Below are positions 45,426-56,700 of a stretch of DNA of 64,000 bases, one piece after another. Made by a program: the position numbers and the translations under genes. Source of the DNA: Streptococcus sp. DD13 (lineage in GTDB: Bacteria; Bacillota; Bacilli; Lactobacillales; Streptococcaceae); assembly GCF_001578875.1 (NCBI RefSeq), contig NZ_KQ969507.1, forward strand, positions 1-64,000, given 5' to 3'. The notes below the pieces were generated by a model, which was not told the DNA's origin, ran no database searches, and saw nothing but the letters and a program-made list of their open reading frames with translations. Every line of letters begins with the position of its first letter. Within the stretch, counting starts at the first letter, position 1.

Positions 45426-46580
45426 ATGACGCTTGATTTAATCCAAATCCGGAGAGATCTTCACCAGATACCAGAGCTGGGATTAGAGGAGTACAAAACC
45501 CAGGCTTATCTTTTAGAGCGGATTGCTGAACTAACAGTGGATAAGCCTTTTGTAGAGCAGAAGACGTGGAAAACAGGGATCTTGGTCTTTCTAAAAGGGA
45601 CCAATCCAGAAAAGACAATTGGCTGGCGGACGGACATGGACGGTCTTCCGATCACGGAGCAAACGGGCCTTCCCTTTTCTTCCCAGCATCAAGGTCGGAT
45701 GCATGCCTGTGGACATGATATCCATATGACTACGGCCTTGGGTTTGTTAGAGCAAGCACTCCAGCAACAACCCAAGGAGAATCTCTTGTTCCTCTTTCAA
45801 CCAGCGGAGGAAAATCTAGCAGGAGGCATGCTCATGTATGAGGATGGAGCTTTTGGCGACTGGTTGCCAGATGAGTTTTATGGTCTTCATGTGAGACCGG
45901 ATCTTCAAGTGGGCGACATCGCGACGAACCGGGGGACGCTATTTGCGGGAACTTGTGAAGTGAAGCTAACCTTTAAGGGGATCGGAGGACATGCAGCCTT
46001 TCCGCATAAGACCAAGGATGCCCTGGTAGCAGCAGCCTACTTTGTGACCCAGGTACAGACGGTGGTCAGCCGAAATGTGGATCCGATAGAAGGAGCGGTC
46101 GTAACCTTTGGGGCTATGAGAGCGGGAACGACCAACAATGTCATCGCTGATGAAGCTTTCTTGCATGGGACGATTCGAGCTCTGACACAGGAGATGAATC
46201 TCTTGGTTCAAGATCGTCTGCGAACGATCGCTGAAGGGGTGGCGGCTTCTTTTGGGCTGGAAGTGGTGATCGAGTTGAACCAGGGTGGCTATCTACCAGT
46301 TGAAAACGATCCTGCTTTGGCAGCAGAACTGATGAACTATTTTGAGGCAGATGAGGCGGTGCATCTGATAGAGATTGAACCCGCAATGACAGGAGAGGAC
46401 TTCGGCTATCTCCTCCATCAGGTGCCGGGGGTCATGTTTTGGCTGGGAGTGGACACCCCTTACGCCCTGCACCACCCTCAGATGAGTCCGGATGAAGCAG
46501 TCCTTCCCTTTGCGGTCGAAACGATTAGTGCCTTTTTAGCGCATAAAGTAAATAAACAGGAAAGAGGCGATTTGGAATGA
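45426..46580 (+). CDS. N-acetyldiaminopimelate deacetylase
   Basis: 384-aa M20-family metallohydrolase. Metal ligands in [10 protein letters not shown], the catalytic/bridging EE in [11 protein letters not shown], and a late HHP ([10 protein letters not shown]). Removes acetate from N-acetyl-LL-DAP. Starts behind TAAGGAGAC; its stop overlaps the next start by 4 bp. An N-acyl amino-acid hydrolase role is the alternative, but the neighbour dapH supports DAP. Confidence 0.88.
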   Translation: MTLDLIQIRRDLHQIPELGLEEYKTQAYLLERIAELTVDKPFVEQKTWKTGILVFLKGTNPEKTIGWRTDMDGLPITEQTGLPFSSQHQGRMHACGHDIHMTTALGLLEQALQQQPKENLLFLFQPAEENLAGGMLMYEDGAFGDWLPDEFYGLHVRPDLQVGDIATNRGTLFAGTCEVKLTFKGIGGHAAFPHKTKDALVAAAYFVTQVQTVVSRNVDPIEGAVVTFGAMRAGTTNNVIADEAFLHGTIRALTQEMNLLVQDRLRTIAEGVAASFGLEVVIELNQGGYLPVENDPALAAELMNYFEADEAVHLIEIEPAMTGEDFGYLLHQVPGVMFWLGVDTPYALHHPQMSPDEAVLPFAVETISAFLAHKVNKQERGDLE

Positions 46581-47104
46581 AGCAAGAGTTCCGTAAGCAG
46601 ATGATTCAAAGTCTAAAGACCGTGGATCCGATTCAAAAAGGCCAGTGGGATGAAGTCTTGGCTCAGCAATTTTGGCAGTCTACAGCCTATCAAAAAAGTC
46701 AACGAATCGCTCTTTTTATGTCCATGGACTTTGAAGTGAATACTTCCCCCCTGCTAGCCCGGGCTTTAGAGGACCAAAAAGAGGTGGTGCTACCGAAAGT
46801 ATTGGGAAAGGGGAAGATGGCCTTTTTCCCTTATCAGCCAGGGGAGCTAACGCCTTCTTCCTTTGGCGTATTAGAGCCAAATAGTGATCAGGCCTGTGCC
46901 AAGGAAGAAATCGATTTGATTTTAGTCCCAGGCTTAGCCTGGAATTCGGAAGGATATCGCATCGGATATGGAGGCGGCTTTTATGATCGTTATTTAGCGG
47001 ATTATCAAGGGGCGACGATCAGTATCGTATATCCTTTTCAACGGCAGATATTTTCTCCCCAAGCGTTTGATATCCCAGTACAGGAGGTGTTGACGAGTGA
47101 ATAA
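46577..47104 (+). CDS. 5-formyltetrahydrofolate cyclo-ligase
   Basis: 175-aa ATP-dependent enzyme recycling 5-formyl-THF to 5,10-methenyl-THF. N-terminal basic KQEFRKQM, and the family signature [11 protein letters not shown] (about residues 133-143). Overlaps both neighbours by 4 and 8 bp. Confidence 0.93.
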   Translation: MKQEFRKQMIQSLKTVDPIQKGQWDEVLAQQFWQSTAYQKSQRIALFMSMDFEVNTSPLLARALEDQKEVVLPKVLGKGKMAFFPYQPGELTPSSFGVLEPNSDQACAKEEIDLILVPGLAWNSEGYRIGYGGGFYDRYLADYQGATISIVYPFQRQIFSPQAFDIPVQEVLTSE

Positions 47105-47774
47105 AGGGACTATTCGGTATCCAGTGACCTATAGCTTACTTGTTGTGACGATTGCTGTTTTTATCTTGATGGTGCTAAGCCATCCAAGTAGTTTTGCAAG
47201 TTCCAGAACCGTTTATGATTTTGGTGGACTCTTTGGAAAGGCCCTGATAGCAGATCCAAGTCAGATATGGCGCTTAATCAGTCCTGTTTTTGTCCACATT
47301 GGTTTTCAGCATATCTTGTTTAATGCCATTGCTCTATACTACGTGGGAAGCCAGTTGGAAGGTATTTTGGGACCGTGGAAATTCCTGATGCTATATTTCT
47401 TATCTGGTTTAATGGGCAATCTGGCAACCTTCTTCTTTAGTCCAGAAGTCGTCTCAGCAGGGGCTTCTACCTCTATTTTTGGCTTGTTTGCCTTTGCAGC
47501 GACCCTGCGCTTCTTTACTCGGAGTCCCTATTTGCAGTATTTGAGCAATTCCTATATCAGTTTACTGATTATCAATATTGTCGTGACCTTTACGGCTCCT
47601 GGTATCAGTGTCACAGGTCACCTGGGAGGTGCTATCGGTGGAGTCCTTTGTGCCATGATGATTCCCATTCGTGGAGAGGAAAGAGCTTTTACTCAGAGGG
47701 AACGGGTATTAGCCATCGGGGTCTATCTTCTTCTTTTGATTATCGGTCTTTCTCCTCTCTTATCGGGTCGCTAA
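47097..47774 (+). CDS. Rhomboid-family intramembrane serine protease
   Basis: 225 aa, about six to seven membrane helices. The catalytic Ser is in SAGASTSIFGLFAF and the His in VTGHLGGAIGGVL; HIxFxHILFN in loop 1/helix 2 (VHIGFQHILFNAIALY) is typical. Cleaves membrane substrates within the bilayer; substrate unknown. GTG/ATG-proximal overlap with the cyclo-ligase gene suggests cotranscription. Confidence 0.9.
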   Translation: MNKGTIRYPVTYSLLVVTIAVFILMVLSHPSSFASSRTVYDFGGLFGKALIADPSQIWRLISPVFVHIGFQHILFNAIALYYVGSQLEGILGPWKFLMLYFLSGLMGNLATFFFSPEVVSAGASTSIFGLFAFAATLRFFTRSPYLQYLSNSYISLLIINIVVTFTAPGISVTGHLGGAIGGVLCAMMIPIRGEERAFTQRERVLAIGVYLLLLIIGLSPLLSGR

Positions 47775-47792
47775 TGCTATTGAAGTGAAAAA

Positions 47793-47822
47793 ACAACCCT
47801 TTCGGATTTCCGAAAGGGTTGT
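47793..47822. terminator. Bidirectional terminator
   Basis: Perfect 13-bp stem ACAACCCTTTCGG/CCGAAAGGGTTGT with loop ATTT, between convergent rhomboid and galU. Confidence 0.9.
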
Positions 47823-47831
47823 TGTGTTTTA

Positions 47832-48734
47832 TCAATCCTCTTCTTGGTTGAGCTCGTGACCCAAGTTAATGAGGTATTGCTTTAAGTCGTCTTTTACCTG
47901 AGGATGCTTGAGGGCATAGTCGATGGAGGTTTTCATGAATCCAAATTTGTCTCCGACATCGTATCGGCTTCCGGTAAATTCCCGTGCAAACACCCGCTGT
48001 GTTTTGTTCAAGGTATCAATCGCATCGGTTAATTGGATCTCGTTGCCGGCACCAGGTTCTTGCGTTTCCAAAATTTTAAAGATTTCCGGTGTTAATAAAT
48101 ACCGTCCAATGATCGCTAAGTCACTTGGAGCATCTTCTGGCTTTGGCTTTTCGACAAAGGTTTCGACGCTGTAGAGACCGTTGACTCCTTCGCCTTGAGG
48201 GGCGATAACTCCATAAGAAGAGACGTCTTCGTGAGGAACTGGCATGACAGCGATGGTGGATGCGTGCGTTTGCTCGTAGTCGTTCATGAGTTGTTTGGTC
48301 AAAGGGATTGCCTTGTCGTTTGTGATATCCATGAGGTCGTCCCCTAGCATGACAACGAAGGGTTCATTGCCCACAAAAGCCTTGGCTTGAAGAACGGCAT
48401 CTCCAAGTCCACGAGGATGACTTTGACGGATAAAATGCAAGCGAATCCCTGTTGTCTCATCGACTAGTTTCAGAAGATCGTTTTTCCCTTTTTCTTTTAG
48501 ATTGTATTCGAGTTCAAAGTTGGAGTCGAAGTGATCCTCGATCGAACGTTTGGACTTTCCGGTAACCACTAGGATATCTTCGATACCGGATTTTAGAGCT
48601 TCTTCTACGATAAACTGAATCGTTGGTTTGTCAACGATGGGGAGCATCTCTTTTGCTAGCGCCTTTGTCGCAGGGAGGAAACGGGTTCCAAGACCAGCTG
48701 CCGGGATGACCGCTTTTCTAACTTTCTGTGCCAT
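47832..48734 (-). CDS. galU: UTP-glucose-1-phosphate uridylyltransferase
   Basis: 300-aa nucleotidyltransferase making UDP-glucose. Signature [20 protein letters not shown] at the N terminus, VMLGDDL, and [15 protein letters not shown] at 48734 behind AAAGGAG; in-frame codons to 48755 lie before the site. Eleven bases after gpsA, the standard streptococcal pair. Confidence 0.96.
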   Translation of the reverse strand: MAQKVRKAVIPAAGLGTRFLPATKALAKEMLPIVDKPTIQFIVEEALKSGIEDILVVTGKSKRSIEDHFDSNFELEYNLKEKGKNDLLKLVDETTGIRLHFIRQSHPRGLGDAVLQAKAFVGNEPFVVMLGDDLMDITNDKAIPLTKQLMNDYEQTHASTIAVMPVPHEDVSSYGVIAPQGEGVNGLYSVETFVEKPKPEDAPSDLAIIGRYLLTPEIFKILETQEPGAGNEIQLTDAIDTLNKTQRVFAREFTGSRYDVGDKFGFMKTSIDYALKHPQVKDDLKQYLINLGHELNQEED

Positions 48735-48745
48735 GTATTTCTCCT

Positions 48746-49771
48746 TTAAGACCATTCGTTTTCTTGGCGGACCTCACCTGCCATAAGGGCCTTGATTGTC
48801 TTATCGATGTCCGCACCTTGGTAGATGACCTGATAGATCGCCTCTGTGATGGGCATGTAAACATTTAATTCTTGTGCCAGCTCGTGGGCGACCTTCGTAG
48901 TTGAGATTCCTTCGATGATCATGCCCATATTGGCTTCGATCTCTTCGAGCTTTTCGCCTCTTCCAAGTGCATCTCCAGCTCGCCAGTTGCGAGAATGAAC
49001 AGAGGTCCCGGTGACAATCAAGTCACCCACACCGGACAATCCGCTATAGGTCAAGGGGTTGGCACCCATTTTGACACCTAGCCGAGTGATTTCGGTCAGA
49101 CCACGTGCGATGATTGCGGCTTTAGCGTTGTCCCCATAGCCCAATCCATGTAAGATACCAGCACCGACGGCAATGATGTTTTTCAGTGCTCCAGCTGTCT
49201 CGACGCCAATCACATCGTCATTGGTGTAAAGACGGAAATACTGATTGCTAAATAATCGTTGGACATAGGCTGCAGTTTCCAGATTTTGGGATGCAGATGT
49301 AATCAAGGTAATGTCGCGTACGATGGCTTCCTCCGCATGGCTTGGTCCAGAGACGACAACGATCTCAGAGCGATAGCGAGCAGGAATTTCCTCTTCGAGG
49401 ATGGTAGAAAGGCGCTCATGAGTACCAGGTTCTAGCCCTTTGGAGGCGTGAATGATCACTACTTTTTGGTCCAATGTAGCCAATACTTGAGCGACTTGTT
49501 TGGCCACTAAGCGAGTGACTTTGGTAGGGACGACAAAGAGCACTGCATCTACTCCGGTCAGGGTTTCGGTCAGATCCTTGTAAGCCCTAATATTAGCGTC
49601 CAAGACGACCTCTTTAAAATAGCGTGTATTCGTGTGTTTTTCGTTGATTTCATCAATCTGTTCCGGGATATTTCCCCAGATTCTGACTTCGTGACCGTTG
49701 TCATTCAGAACTTGTGATAGGGCAGTTCCCCAGGAACCAGGTCCTAAAACGGCAATTTTTTGTTTTTCCAT
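48746..49771 (-). CDS. gpsA: Glycerol-3-phosphate dehydrogenase [NAD(P)+]
   Basis: 341 aa, makes sn-glycerol-3-P for phospholipids from DHAP. Rossmann motif [13 protein letters not shown], the segment [10 protein letters not shown], and catalytic Lys in [16 protein letters not shown] at 49771 behind GAGGAGAAAG; the frame open to 49879 crosses its extended -10 promoter (TGC-TATAAT, 49811-49806). Confidence 0.96.
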   Translation of the reverse strand: MEKQKIAVLGPGSWGTALSQVLNDNGHEVRIWGNIPEQIDEINEKHTNTRYFKEVVLDANIRAYKDLTETLTGVDAVLFVVPTKVTRLVAKQVAQVLATLDQKVVIIHASKGLEPGTHERLSTILEEEIPARYRSEIVVVSGPSHAEEAIVRDITLITSASQNLETAAYVQRLFSNQYFRLYTNDDVIGVETAGALKNIIAVGAGILHGLGYGDNAKAAIIARGLTEITRLGVKMGANPLTYSGLSGVGDLIVTGTSVHSRNWRAGDALGRGEKLEEIEANMGMIIEGISTTKVAHELAQELNVYMPITEAIYQVIYQGADIDKTIKALMAGEVRQENEWS

Positions 49772-49966
49772 ATCTTTCTCCTCTTTATGGGAACGGTTCA
49801 TTCCCATTATAGCATAGATTGGTCGGATTTTCATTGCTCTTCTATTGAATGACCGCCCGAGGAGAAGCTCCTCTTCCAATTTCTATTGGATAGTAAGATT
49901 AGGGACTTTCGAATAAATAAATGAGCTATTTTTGTTTAAAATCCCATCAGAGTCTAGAGGATATAG

Positions 49967-49972
49967 TATAAT
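49967..49972 (+). promoter_or_regulatory. dut promoter -10
   Basis: TATAAT at 49967-49972; in-frame codons upstream of 50019 fall across it, fixing the dut start. Confidence 0.65.
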
Positions 49973-50018
49973 GATAGAGGATGGGCGTGTGGCCCAATAT
50001 AAAAGAGGAGAAGGGGAA

Positions 50019-50462
50019 ATGAAAGTCAGAGGATTTGAGCTGGTATCACAGTTTACAGATGAAAAATTATTGCCGAAGCGGGAGACAGCTCATGCAGCTG
50101 GTTATGACCTGAAGGTTGCAGTCCGCACCGTTATCGCTCCAGGAGAGATCGTTCTGGTTCCAACTGGAGTCAAGGCCTATATGCAATCAGGAGAAGTATT
50201 GTATCTCTATGATCGCTCCTCCAACCCTCGTAAAAAGGGTTTGGTTTTGATCAATTCCGTTGGGGTCATTGATGGGGATTATTATGGAAATCCTGGAAAT
50301 GAGGGACATATCTTTGCTCAGATGAAAAATATCACTGACCAAGAAGTGGTTCTAGAAGTGGGAGAACGGGTGGTCCAAGCTGTCTTTGCTCCTTTCTTAA
50401 TTGCAGACGGAGATGAAGCCGACGGTGTGCGGACGGGTGGATTTGGTTCTACTGGACAGTAG
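50019..50462 (+). CDS. dut: dUTP diphosphatase
   Basis: 147-aa trimeric dUTPase that removes dUTP and supplies dUMP. Motifs AAGYDL (1), [10 protein letters not shown] (2), [17 protein letters not shown] (3), [13 protein letters not shown] (4) and the C-terminal arm [10 protein letters not shown] (5) are all present. ATG at 50019 behind AGAGGAGAAGGGG. Confidence 0.95.
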   Translation: MKVRGFELVSQFTDEKLLPKRETAHAAGYDLKVAVRTVIAPGEIVLVPTGVKAYMQSGEVLYLYDRSSNPRKKGLVLINSVGVIDGDYYGNPGNEGHIFAQMKNITDQEVVLEVGERVVQAVFAPFLIADGDEADGVRTGGFGSTGQ

Positions 50463-50467
50463 ATCGT

Positions 50468-51853
50468 TTGAAATCTAGAAAGAGGTGTATCATCGCAAAG
50501 AAAAAAGCGACATTTGTTTGTCAAAATTGTGACTACCATTCGCCCAAGTACCTAGGTCGCTGTCCCAACTGTGGCGCCTGGTCGTCCTTTGTCGAGGAGG
50601 TTGAGGTTGCGGAAGTCAAAAATGCCCGAGTGTCCTTGACAGGTGAGAAAACCAAACCTATGAAACTGGCTGAGGTGACCTCCATCTATGTCGATCGGAC
50701 CAAGACCGAAATGGAGGAATTCAACCGTGTGCTTGGAGGAGGAGTAGTTCCGGGCAGTCTTGTCCTTATCGGAGGGGATCCGGGGATTGGGAAGTCCACC
50801 TTGCTCTTACAGGTCTCTACCCAGCTGTCTCAAGTAGGAACCGTTCTCTATGTTTCTGGGGAAGAATCCGCCCAGCAGATTAAGCTTCGAGCAGAGCGCT
50901 TGGGCGATATCGAGAGTGAGTTTTACCTCTATGCCGAGACCAATATGCAGAGTGTACGAGCAGAAGTTGAAAAGATCCAGCCAGACTTTCTCATCATCGA
51001 CTCTATCCAGACCATTATGAGTCCAGAGATTTCTGGGGTGCAAGGATCGGTTTCTCAGGTGCGGGAGGTGACGGCTGAGCTCATGCAGTTGGCCAAGACC
51101 AATAACATTGCCATTTTTATCGTGGGACATGTGACCAAGGAAGGGACGCTTGCTGGTCCGCGGATGCTGGAGCACATGGTGGATACAGTCCTTTACTTTG
51201 AGGGGGAGCGCCACCATACCTTCCGTATCTTGAGAGCGGTTAAAAACCGGTTTGGCTCGACTAATGAGATTGGCATCTTTGAAATGCAGTCAGGTGGTTT
51301 GGTGGAGGTTACCAATCCCAGTGAGGTCTTTCTAGAGGAACGGTTGGACGGAGCAACTGGGTCCTCAATCGTTGTGACTATGGAAGGGACACGACCGATT
51401 TTGGCAGAGGTTCAGGCCTTGGTGACACCGACCATGTTTGGAAATGCCAAGCGCACGACGACAGGGTTGGACTTCAACCGAGCCAGTCTCATCATGGCTG
51501 TTTTGGAAAAACGGGCTGGACTGCTCTTGCAAAATCAGGATGCTTATCTCAAGTCTGCTGGTGGGGTTAAGCTCGATGAGCCTGCCATTGACTTGGCCGT
51601 AGCCGTCGCTATTGCCTCCAGCTACAAGGACAAGCCCACCAATCCGCAGGAATGTTTTGTAGGGGAGCTGGGCCTGACGGGAGAAGTTCGGCGGGTTAAT
51701 CGGATCGAACAGCGCATCAATGAAGCCGCAAAGCTTGGCTTTACTAAGATCTACGTGCCGAAGAATTCGCTGACCGGCATCACGCCCCCCTCGGGGATCC
51801 AGGTGGTCGGAGTGACAACGATTCAGGAAGTTCTCAAAAAGGTCTTTGCCTAA
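50468..51853 (+). CDS. radA: DNA repair protein RadA
   Basis: RecA-like branch-migration helicase, important for streptococcal transformation. N-terminal C4 zinc finger (CQNC...CPNC), Walker [14 protein letters not shown], RadA-specific [11 protein letters not shown], and a C-terminal Lon-protease-like domain. The start is uncertain: TTG 50468 has no ribosome site, while AGAGGTG at 50481-50487 is ideally spaced for ATC 50492, which aligns with the usual first Met of MAKKK-type RadA. The listed start is the longest conventional option. Probably cotranscribed with dut. Confidence 0.93.
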   Translation: MKSRKRCIIAKKKATFVCQNCDYHSPKYLGRCPNCGAWSSFVEEVEVAEVKNARVSLTGEKTKPMKLAEVTSIYVDRTKTEMEEFNRVLGGGVVPGSLVLIGGDPGIGKSTLLLQVSTQLSQVGTVLYVSGEESAQQIKLRAERLGDIESEFYLYAETNMQSVRAEVEKIQPDFLIIDSIQTIMSPEISGVQGSVSQVREVTAELMQLAKTNNIAIFIVGHVTKEGTLAGPRMLEHMVDTVLYFEGERHHTFRILRAVKNRFGSTNEIGIFEMQSGGLVEVTNPSEVFLEERLDGATGSSIVVTMEGTRPILAEVQALVTPTMFGNAKRTTTGLDFNRASLIMAVLEKRAGLLLQNQDAYLKSAGGVKLDEPAIDLAVAVAIASSYKDKPTNPQECFVGELGLTGEVRRVNRIEQRINEAAKLGFTKIYVPKNSLTGITPPSGIQVVGVTTIQEVLKKVFA

Positions 51854-51926
51854 GAAGTGACAAATTGTCTTAAAAGTGATATGATGATAGAAATATTTGA
51901 ATATCAAACCATCGAGGTGAAAAGGT

Positions 51927-52436
51927 GTGTCTTATTTTGAACAGTTTATGAAGGCCAATCAAGCCTATGTGGAATTGCATGGCAATCTTCACCTACCTAT
52001 CAAGCCAAAAATGCGGGTTGCCATCGTGACCTGTATGGACTCCCGTCTACATGTGGCGCAAGCTTTGGGCTTAGCGCTTGGAGATGCCCATATCTTGCGA
52101 AATGCCGGTGGGCGCGTGACGGAGGATATGATTCGTTCTCTGGTCATCTCTCAACAGCAAATGGGGACACGCGAAATCGTGATTTTGCATCATACAGATT
52201 GTGGGGCTCAAACCTTTACGAATCACGAGTTTGTCGCACATTTGCAACAGGAGTTGGGAGTGGACGTTCAGCATCAAGACTTTCTACCGTTTACAGATGT
52301 AGAAGAAAGTGTTCGGGAAGACATGCGGCTCCTCAAGGAATCGCCCTTGATTCCAGAAGATGTGGAAATTTCTGGTGCTGTCTATGATGTGGACACGGGG
52401 AAGATGTCTGCCGTCTATTGTGAGGAAGCATTTTAA
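51927..52436 (+). CDS. Beta-class carbonic anhydrase
   Basis: 169 aa, interconverts CO2 and bicarbonate, needed in streptococci for growth in low CO2. Zinc ligands: Cys in TCMDSR (with the catalytic Asp-Arg dyad), His and Cys in HHTDCGAQ. GTG start behind GAGGTGAAAAG. Extended -10 TGA-TATGAT near 51880-51885. Confidence 0.92.
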   Translation: MSYFEQFMKANQAYVELHGNLHLPIKPKMRVAIVTCMDSRLHVAQALGLALGDAHILRNAGGRVTEDMIRSLVISQQQMGTREIVILHHTDCGAQTFTNHEFVAHLQQELGVDVQHQDFLPFTDVEESVREDMRLLKESPLIPEDVEISGAVYDVDTGKMSAVYCEEAF

Positions 52437-52482
52437 GAGATGGAATGGATGATAGATGAAGTCTCAAAAAGGATGTACAGGC

Positions 52483-52513
52483 GAGAGCAGATTAGCCTTC
52501 TGCTCTCTTTTTT
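52483..52513 (+). terminator. Carbonic anhydrase terminator
   Basis: GAGAGCAGA/TCTGCTCTC nine-base-pair hairpin with a T tail. Confidence 0.85.
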
Positions 52514-52602
52514 GCATTTCTTGAATCCGTTACCAAGAGAGCTGTTTAAAAAATGTGCAACATATGATATGATAGACTCGAAAAAGCAAAAGGAGGTTTA
52601 GC

Positions 52603-53295
52603 ATGGACTATACTATTGATAGTAATATGCAGTTTCCGCTTGTCGAGATCAATCTAGCAGGTGGACAGAATGTATATATCCAACAAGGGTCGATGGTCTA
52701 CCATTCTCCAACGGTCACCCTTAATACCCGATTAAACGGTCGTGGAAATGGTCTTGGGAAGTTTGTCGGAGCCATTGGCCGCTCGATCACTTCTGATGAA
52801 GCTATGTTTATCACAGAGGCTGTTGCGAATCAAGGTCCCGGTGTATTGGCCATTGCACCCAATGTTCCAGGACAGGTTATCTCCCTGGATTTAGGAGTCA
52901 GGCAGTATCGCTTGAATGATGGGGCCTTCCTTGCTATGGATGGCTCAGCCCAATACCATATGGAACGCCAATCTGTGGGTCGGGCCTTGTTTGGTGGCCA
53001 AGGTGGCTTTTACATCATGACGACTGAAGGATATGGAACACTCTTAGCCAATGCCTTTGGCTCCATCCGGAGGATCGACCTGAATCAACAAACCATCACG
53101 ATTGACAATGCTCATGTGGTAGCCTGGAGTACTAGTCTCGACTATAACATCCATCTGGAAAACGGCTTTTGGCAATCCATCGGGACCGGTGAAGGAGTCG
53201 TAAATACCTTTACAGGAACAGGAGAAATCTACGTTCAAAGTTTAAATATCGCTCAATTTTCAGGTCAGTTGAAACGATATCTGGTCACGTCTTAA
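52603..53295 (+). CDS. AIM24 family protein
   Basis: 230-aa beta-rich protein of the AIM24/TspB-like double beta-helix family; glycine-rich turns (NLAGGQNVYIQQGSMVYHS, AIGRSITSDEAMFI) typical of it. Soluble, no signal peptide. Bacterial function unknown. Start behind AAAGGAGG, with a TATGAT -10 near 52566. Confidence 0.85.
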   Translation: MDYTIDSNMQFPLVEINLAGGQNVYIQQGSMVYHSPTVTLNTRLNGRGNGLGKFVGAIGRSITSDEAMFITEAVANQGPGVLAIAPNVPGQVISLDLGVRQYRLNDGAFLAMDGSAQYHMERQSVGRALFGGQGGFYIMTTEGYGTLLANAFGSIRRIDLNQQTITIDNAHVVAWSTSLDYNIHLENGFWQSIGTGEGVVNTFTGTGEIYVQSLNIAQFSGQLKRYLVTS

Positions 53296-53306
53296 AACAT
53301 AAAAGT

Positions 53307-53368
53307 GATTTTCATCCCCATTGAAATCCTCATCTGAGAGGTCATGGGAGATGAAAATCTCTTTTTTG
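53307..53368 (+). terminator. AIM24 gene terminator
   Basis: GATTTTCATC/GATGAAAATC outer stem extended by CCCAT/ATGGG, followed by TCTCTTTTTT. A 61-codon frame overlapping it (from 53321) is not convincing as a gene. Confidence 0.8.
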
Positions 53369-53688
53369 TTTACCAGAAAGGATAGATTGATTTATTTTTA
53401 TGCAGGGAAATGCTGGCTGTGTGAAAGAGGTGGGGGTGAGGATTTCCTGACGAGTCCTAGAAAGAAGGCAGAAAAGCTGAGGTACTCATATGAAGATGCT
53501 GGATAGATATAGGGAAAAGAAGGAACAACTTATAGTTAAATCAAATAGAAAGTTCGGTTATATCTGTCTAGTTATCAGCTTAAAAGGTTTTAAAAGGCAT
53601 ATTTTTTTATAAAACGAACTATCGTACTATTACAAAAGTGTTACAAATGAAACCTTGCCGAAAGATTCAGAAAATTTTGTACTATAAT
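53369..53688 (+). promoter_or_regulatory. Upstream region of the surface protease
   Basis: No gene. TATAAT at 53683-53688 is the probable -10, without a clear -35. TTACAAAAGTGTTACAAATG (53630-53649) contains a repeated TTACAAA motif, which could be a response-regulator site; unproven. Confidence 0.5.
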
Positions 53689-53721
53689 GGTTTTATACTA
53701 TTTTAAAATAAGGAGATAGAG

Positions 53722-56700
53722 ATGAAAAAAGAACGGTTTTCACTGAGAAAGTACAAATTTGGACTTGCCTCAGTATTGTTGGGATCTGTATTTGTGGTTG
53801 GAAATGCAGTTGCACAAGCCGATGAACTGGTTTCATCAGCGGATCAGGTTCAGGTCGTGTCTGCGACTGGTCAGGCGGAAGGGGCAACCACAGCTGTCAC
53901 GGATGAAGAAATCACTCCTTCTGAAGGGGGCCGCCAAGAGACAGCTGTCACTCCGAAGACAGATGCAGCAACTAATCCACAGGAAGGAACAGAAGAAACA
54001 AGCCCAGAATCTTCTCAGACAGAAGAGGTCGGCCAGACACCTCAGGCTGCCATAGCTTCTAGCGAAACAAGTGAGAAAGCATCCGATGGCACGGAAAAGC
54101 AGTCTGCTGAAATAAGCGAAAAGAGCAACCCTACTGAAGCGGTCACCCCGAAGAGTACTTCCAGTAATGAGATCATCCACGCTTCTCAATCCTGGGATTT
54201 GGGTTATAAGGGAGAAGGAACCGTCATCGCTGTGATTGACTCTGGTCTAGACTTGGAGCATGATGTCTTGCGGATTACGGATGTCGCTAAGGCTAAGTAC
54301 AAATCTGCGGCAGAGATGGATGCGGTGAAAGAAAAGGCTGGAATCGACTATGGCAAATGGTATAGTGATAAGGTTGTTTTTGCTTACGACTACATGGATG
54401 CGGATGATCAAATCAAGGAGCAAAAGCAATCCTCTCATGGGATGCATGTGACCGGTATCGCTGCTGGGAATCCAAGTAAACCGATCAGCTCCGGAGAGTA
54501 TGTCTTCGGGGTGGCACCAGAAGCTCAAGTTATGTTCATGCGGGTCTTCTCTGATCGTTCAGGTTCGACCAGTGAATCGATCTATGCAAAAGCCATTCGA
54601 GATGCTGTTGATCTTGGAGCAGATAGTATCAACTTAAGTTTGGGAAGCGTGACTGGATCTCAGGTAAATGCCGGAAGCATGATCCAAGAAGCGGTAGAGT
54701 ATGCACGACAAAATGGGGTTTCTGTTCTCATTTCTGCCGGAAATAGTAATGTCTACGGGGATGGTTATAGCCAGCCTCTAGCAGAAAACCCGGACTACGG
54801 AACTGTCGGGAATCCATCTACCGTGGAGGGGACCATTTCTGTCGCCTCTGTCAATAACTCTGTCTTGACAACGGAAGTGATGGAAGTCATCGGCTTAGAA
54901 GACGATGTCCAACAAAATCGTGGCAAATGGAACTTTACCTACGCGGTGACAAATGGTCGATTCGAAAAAGGGAAAGCCTATGACTATGTTTATGCGGGTC
55001 TAGGACAAGAAGGAGATTTCGCGTCTCTTGATGTGAAGGGGAAGATTGCCCTTGTCCAACGGGGAATGATTACCTTTGGGGATAAGGTGCTCAATGCCCT
55101 TCGACATGGGGCTGTGGGTGTCGTTGTCTATAACAACGTCGATGGAGCCAATGTGACCATGGGCTTATCGGGAGAGGCTGCACAGGCTCCTGCGATCTTT
55201 ATCAGCAAGGCTTATGGAGAAGCTCTGAAAGATCATCCCTACAAACTCAGTTTCAATCAAAATGTCGCGGATGTGACCGCTACTGATGCGCAAAAGATGT
55301 CTGCCTTCTCTAGTTGGGGAGTCACCATTGATGGCGCCCTCAAGCCGGATGTCACAGCTCCTGGTGGCTATATCTATTCATCCTTAAACGATGAGACCTA
55401 TGGTAGTATGAACGGGACTTCGATGGCCTCTCCTCATGTCGCTGGTGTGGCGGCCTTGGTGACAGAATATGTCAAAAAAACCTACCCGGATAAGGCGCCA
55501 GAGGAAATCTCTGCCTTGGTCAAAGGGTTGATCATGTCTACTGCCAAACTTCATGTCAATGCGGAGACGGGAGCCTATACCTCTCCTCGCCAACAAGGCG
55601 CTGGGGTGGTAGATGTTGCTGCTGCAGTCTCAACAGGTCTATATATAACAGGACTTGATGGCTATCCGAGTGTTTCCATGGGAAATGTAGGAGACAGCTT
55701 TAGCTTTGATGTAGTGGTGCACAATGTGAGCCAGCAAGACCGAACCCTCAAGATGATTGTCAATACAGATACAGATCAGGTCGAAAATGGTCGCTTTACC
55801 TTGACACCGCGCAAGCTAACAGAGACCGTTTGGCCGGAAGTGACGATCAAAGCTGGATCTAGCGAGACGGTCACAGTGAAGATAGATGCTTCACGCTTTG
55901 CAGAGGAGTTGACGACTCTCATGCCAAATGGCTATTTCTTAGAAGGGTTTGTTCGATTCGTCGACCCTGCAGATGATGGAGATGTCGTCAGTTTACCATT
56001 TATCGGCTTTAGGGGAGCCTTTCAAGATTTACCTGTTGCAGAACAACCAATCTACAATTTGATTCGGGATGGGAAAAATGGTTTTTATTACACCATTCCT
56101 GCAGATCATGAGATCCCAGCCAATGCCCCAGCTTCCTATGTGGCGACTGGTGTCAGCAAGCGATTGGTCAGCACAGGAACAAACTCCTATCAAGGATTGA
56201 CCCTGCTGGGCTCTGTTGAGCAAGAGGACGGCCGCTATCTCCTGGCCTTGGATGAGAATGGACAGGTCCGCTTTGCGATCTCACCAAATGGGGATGACAA
56301 CCAAGATCAAATCTTCTATCGCAGTGTCTTTTACCGGACTGCTTACAATGTGAAGGCAGAAGTCTACGCAGCAGACGATACCGAATGGACGCATCCGCTC
56401 TGGGAAAGTGCAACGGTGGATGCACGTCCGAATTATTATGATGGCAATCCGCAAAATCCAAAATCCTATGCCTTGAGCAATACGATTTGGGGAGGAGAAG
56501 ATAGCCAAGGTCGCTTGTTGGCTGACGGGACGTATGTGTATGTCATCCGTATGACTCCTGCTGTTCCAGGCGCAGAAGACCAAGTCACCCGCTTTACCAT
56601 CCAGATTGATACCCAAAAGCCTGTCATTACCACGGGCTACATCACAGAGAAGGATGGGCAACGCTACTTCTATGCGCGTGCAGCTAAAGATCCAGGAAAT

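Noticed and set aside
53321-53506. 61-codon frame after the AIM24 gene
   Set aside because: It overlaps a strong terminator stem, lacks a ribosome site and has no recognisable features.
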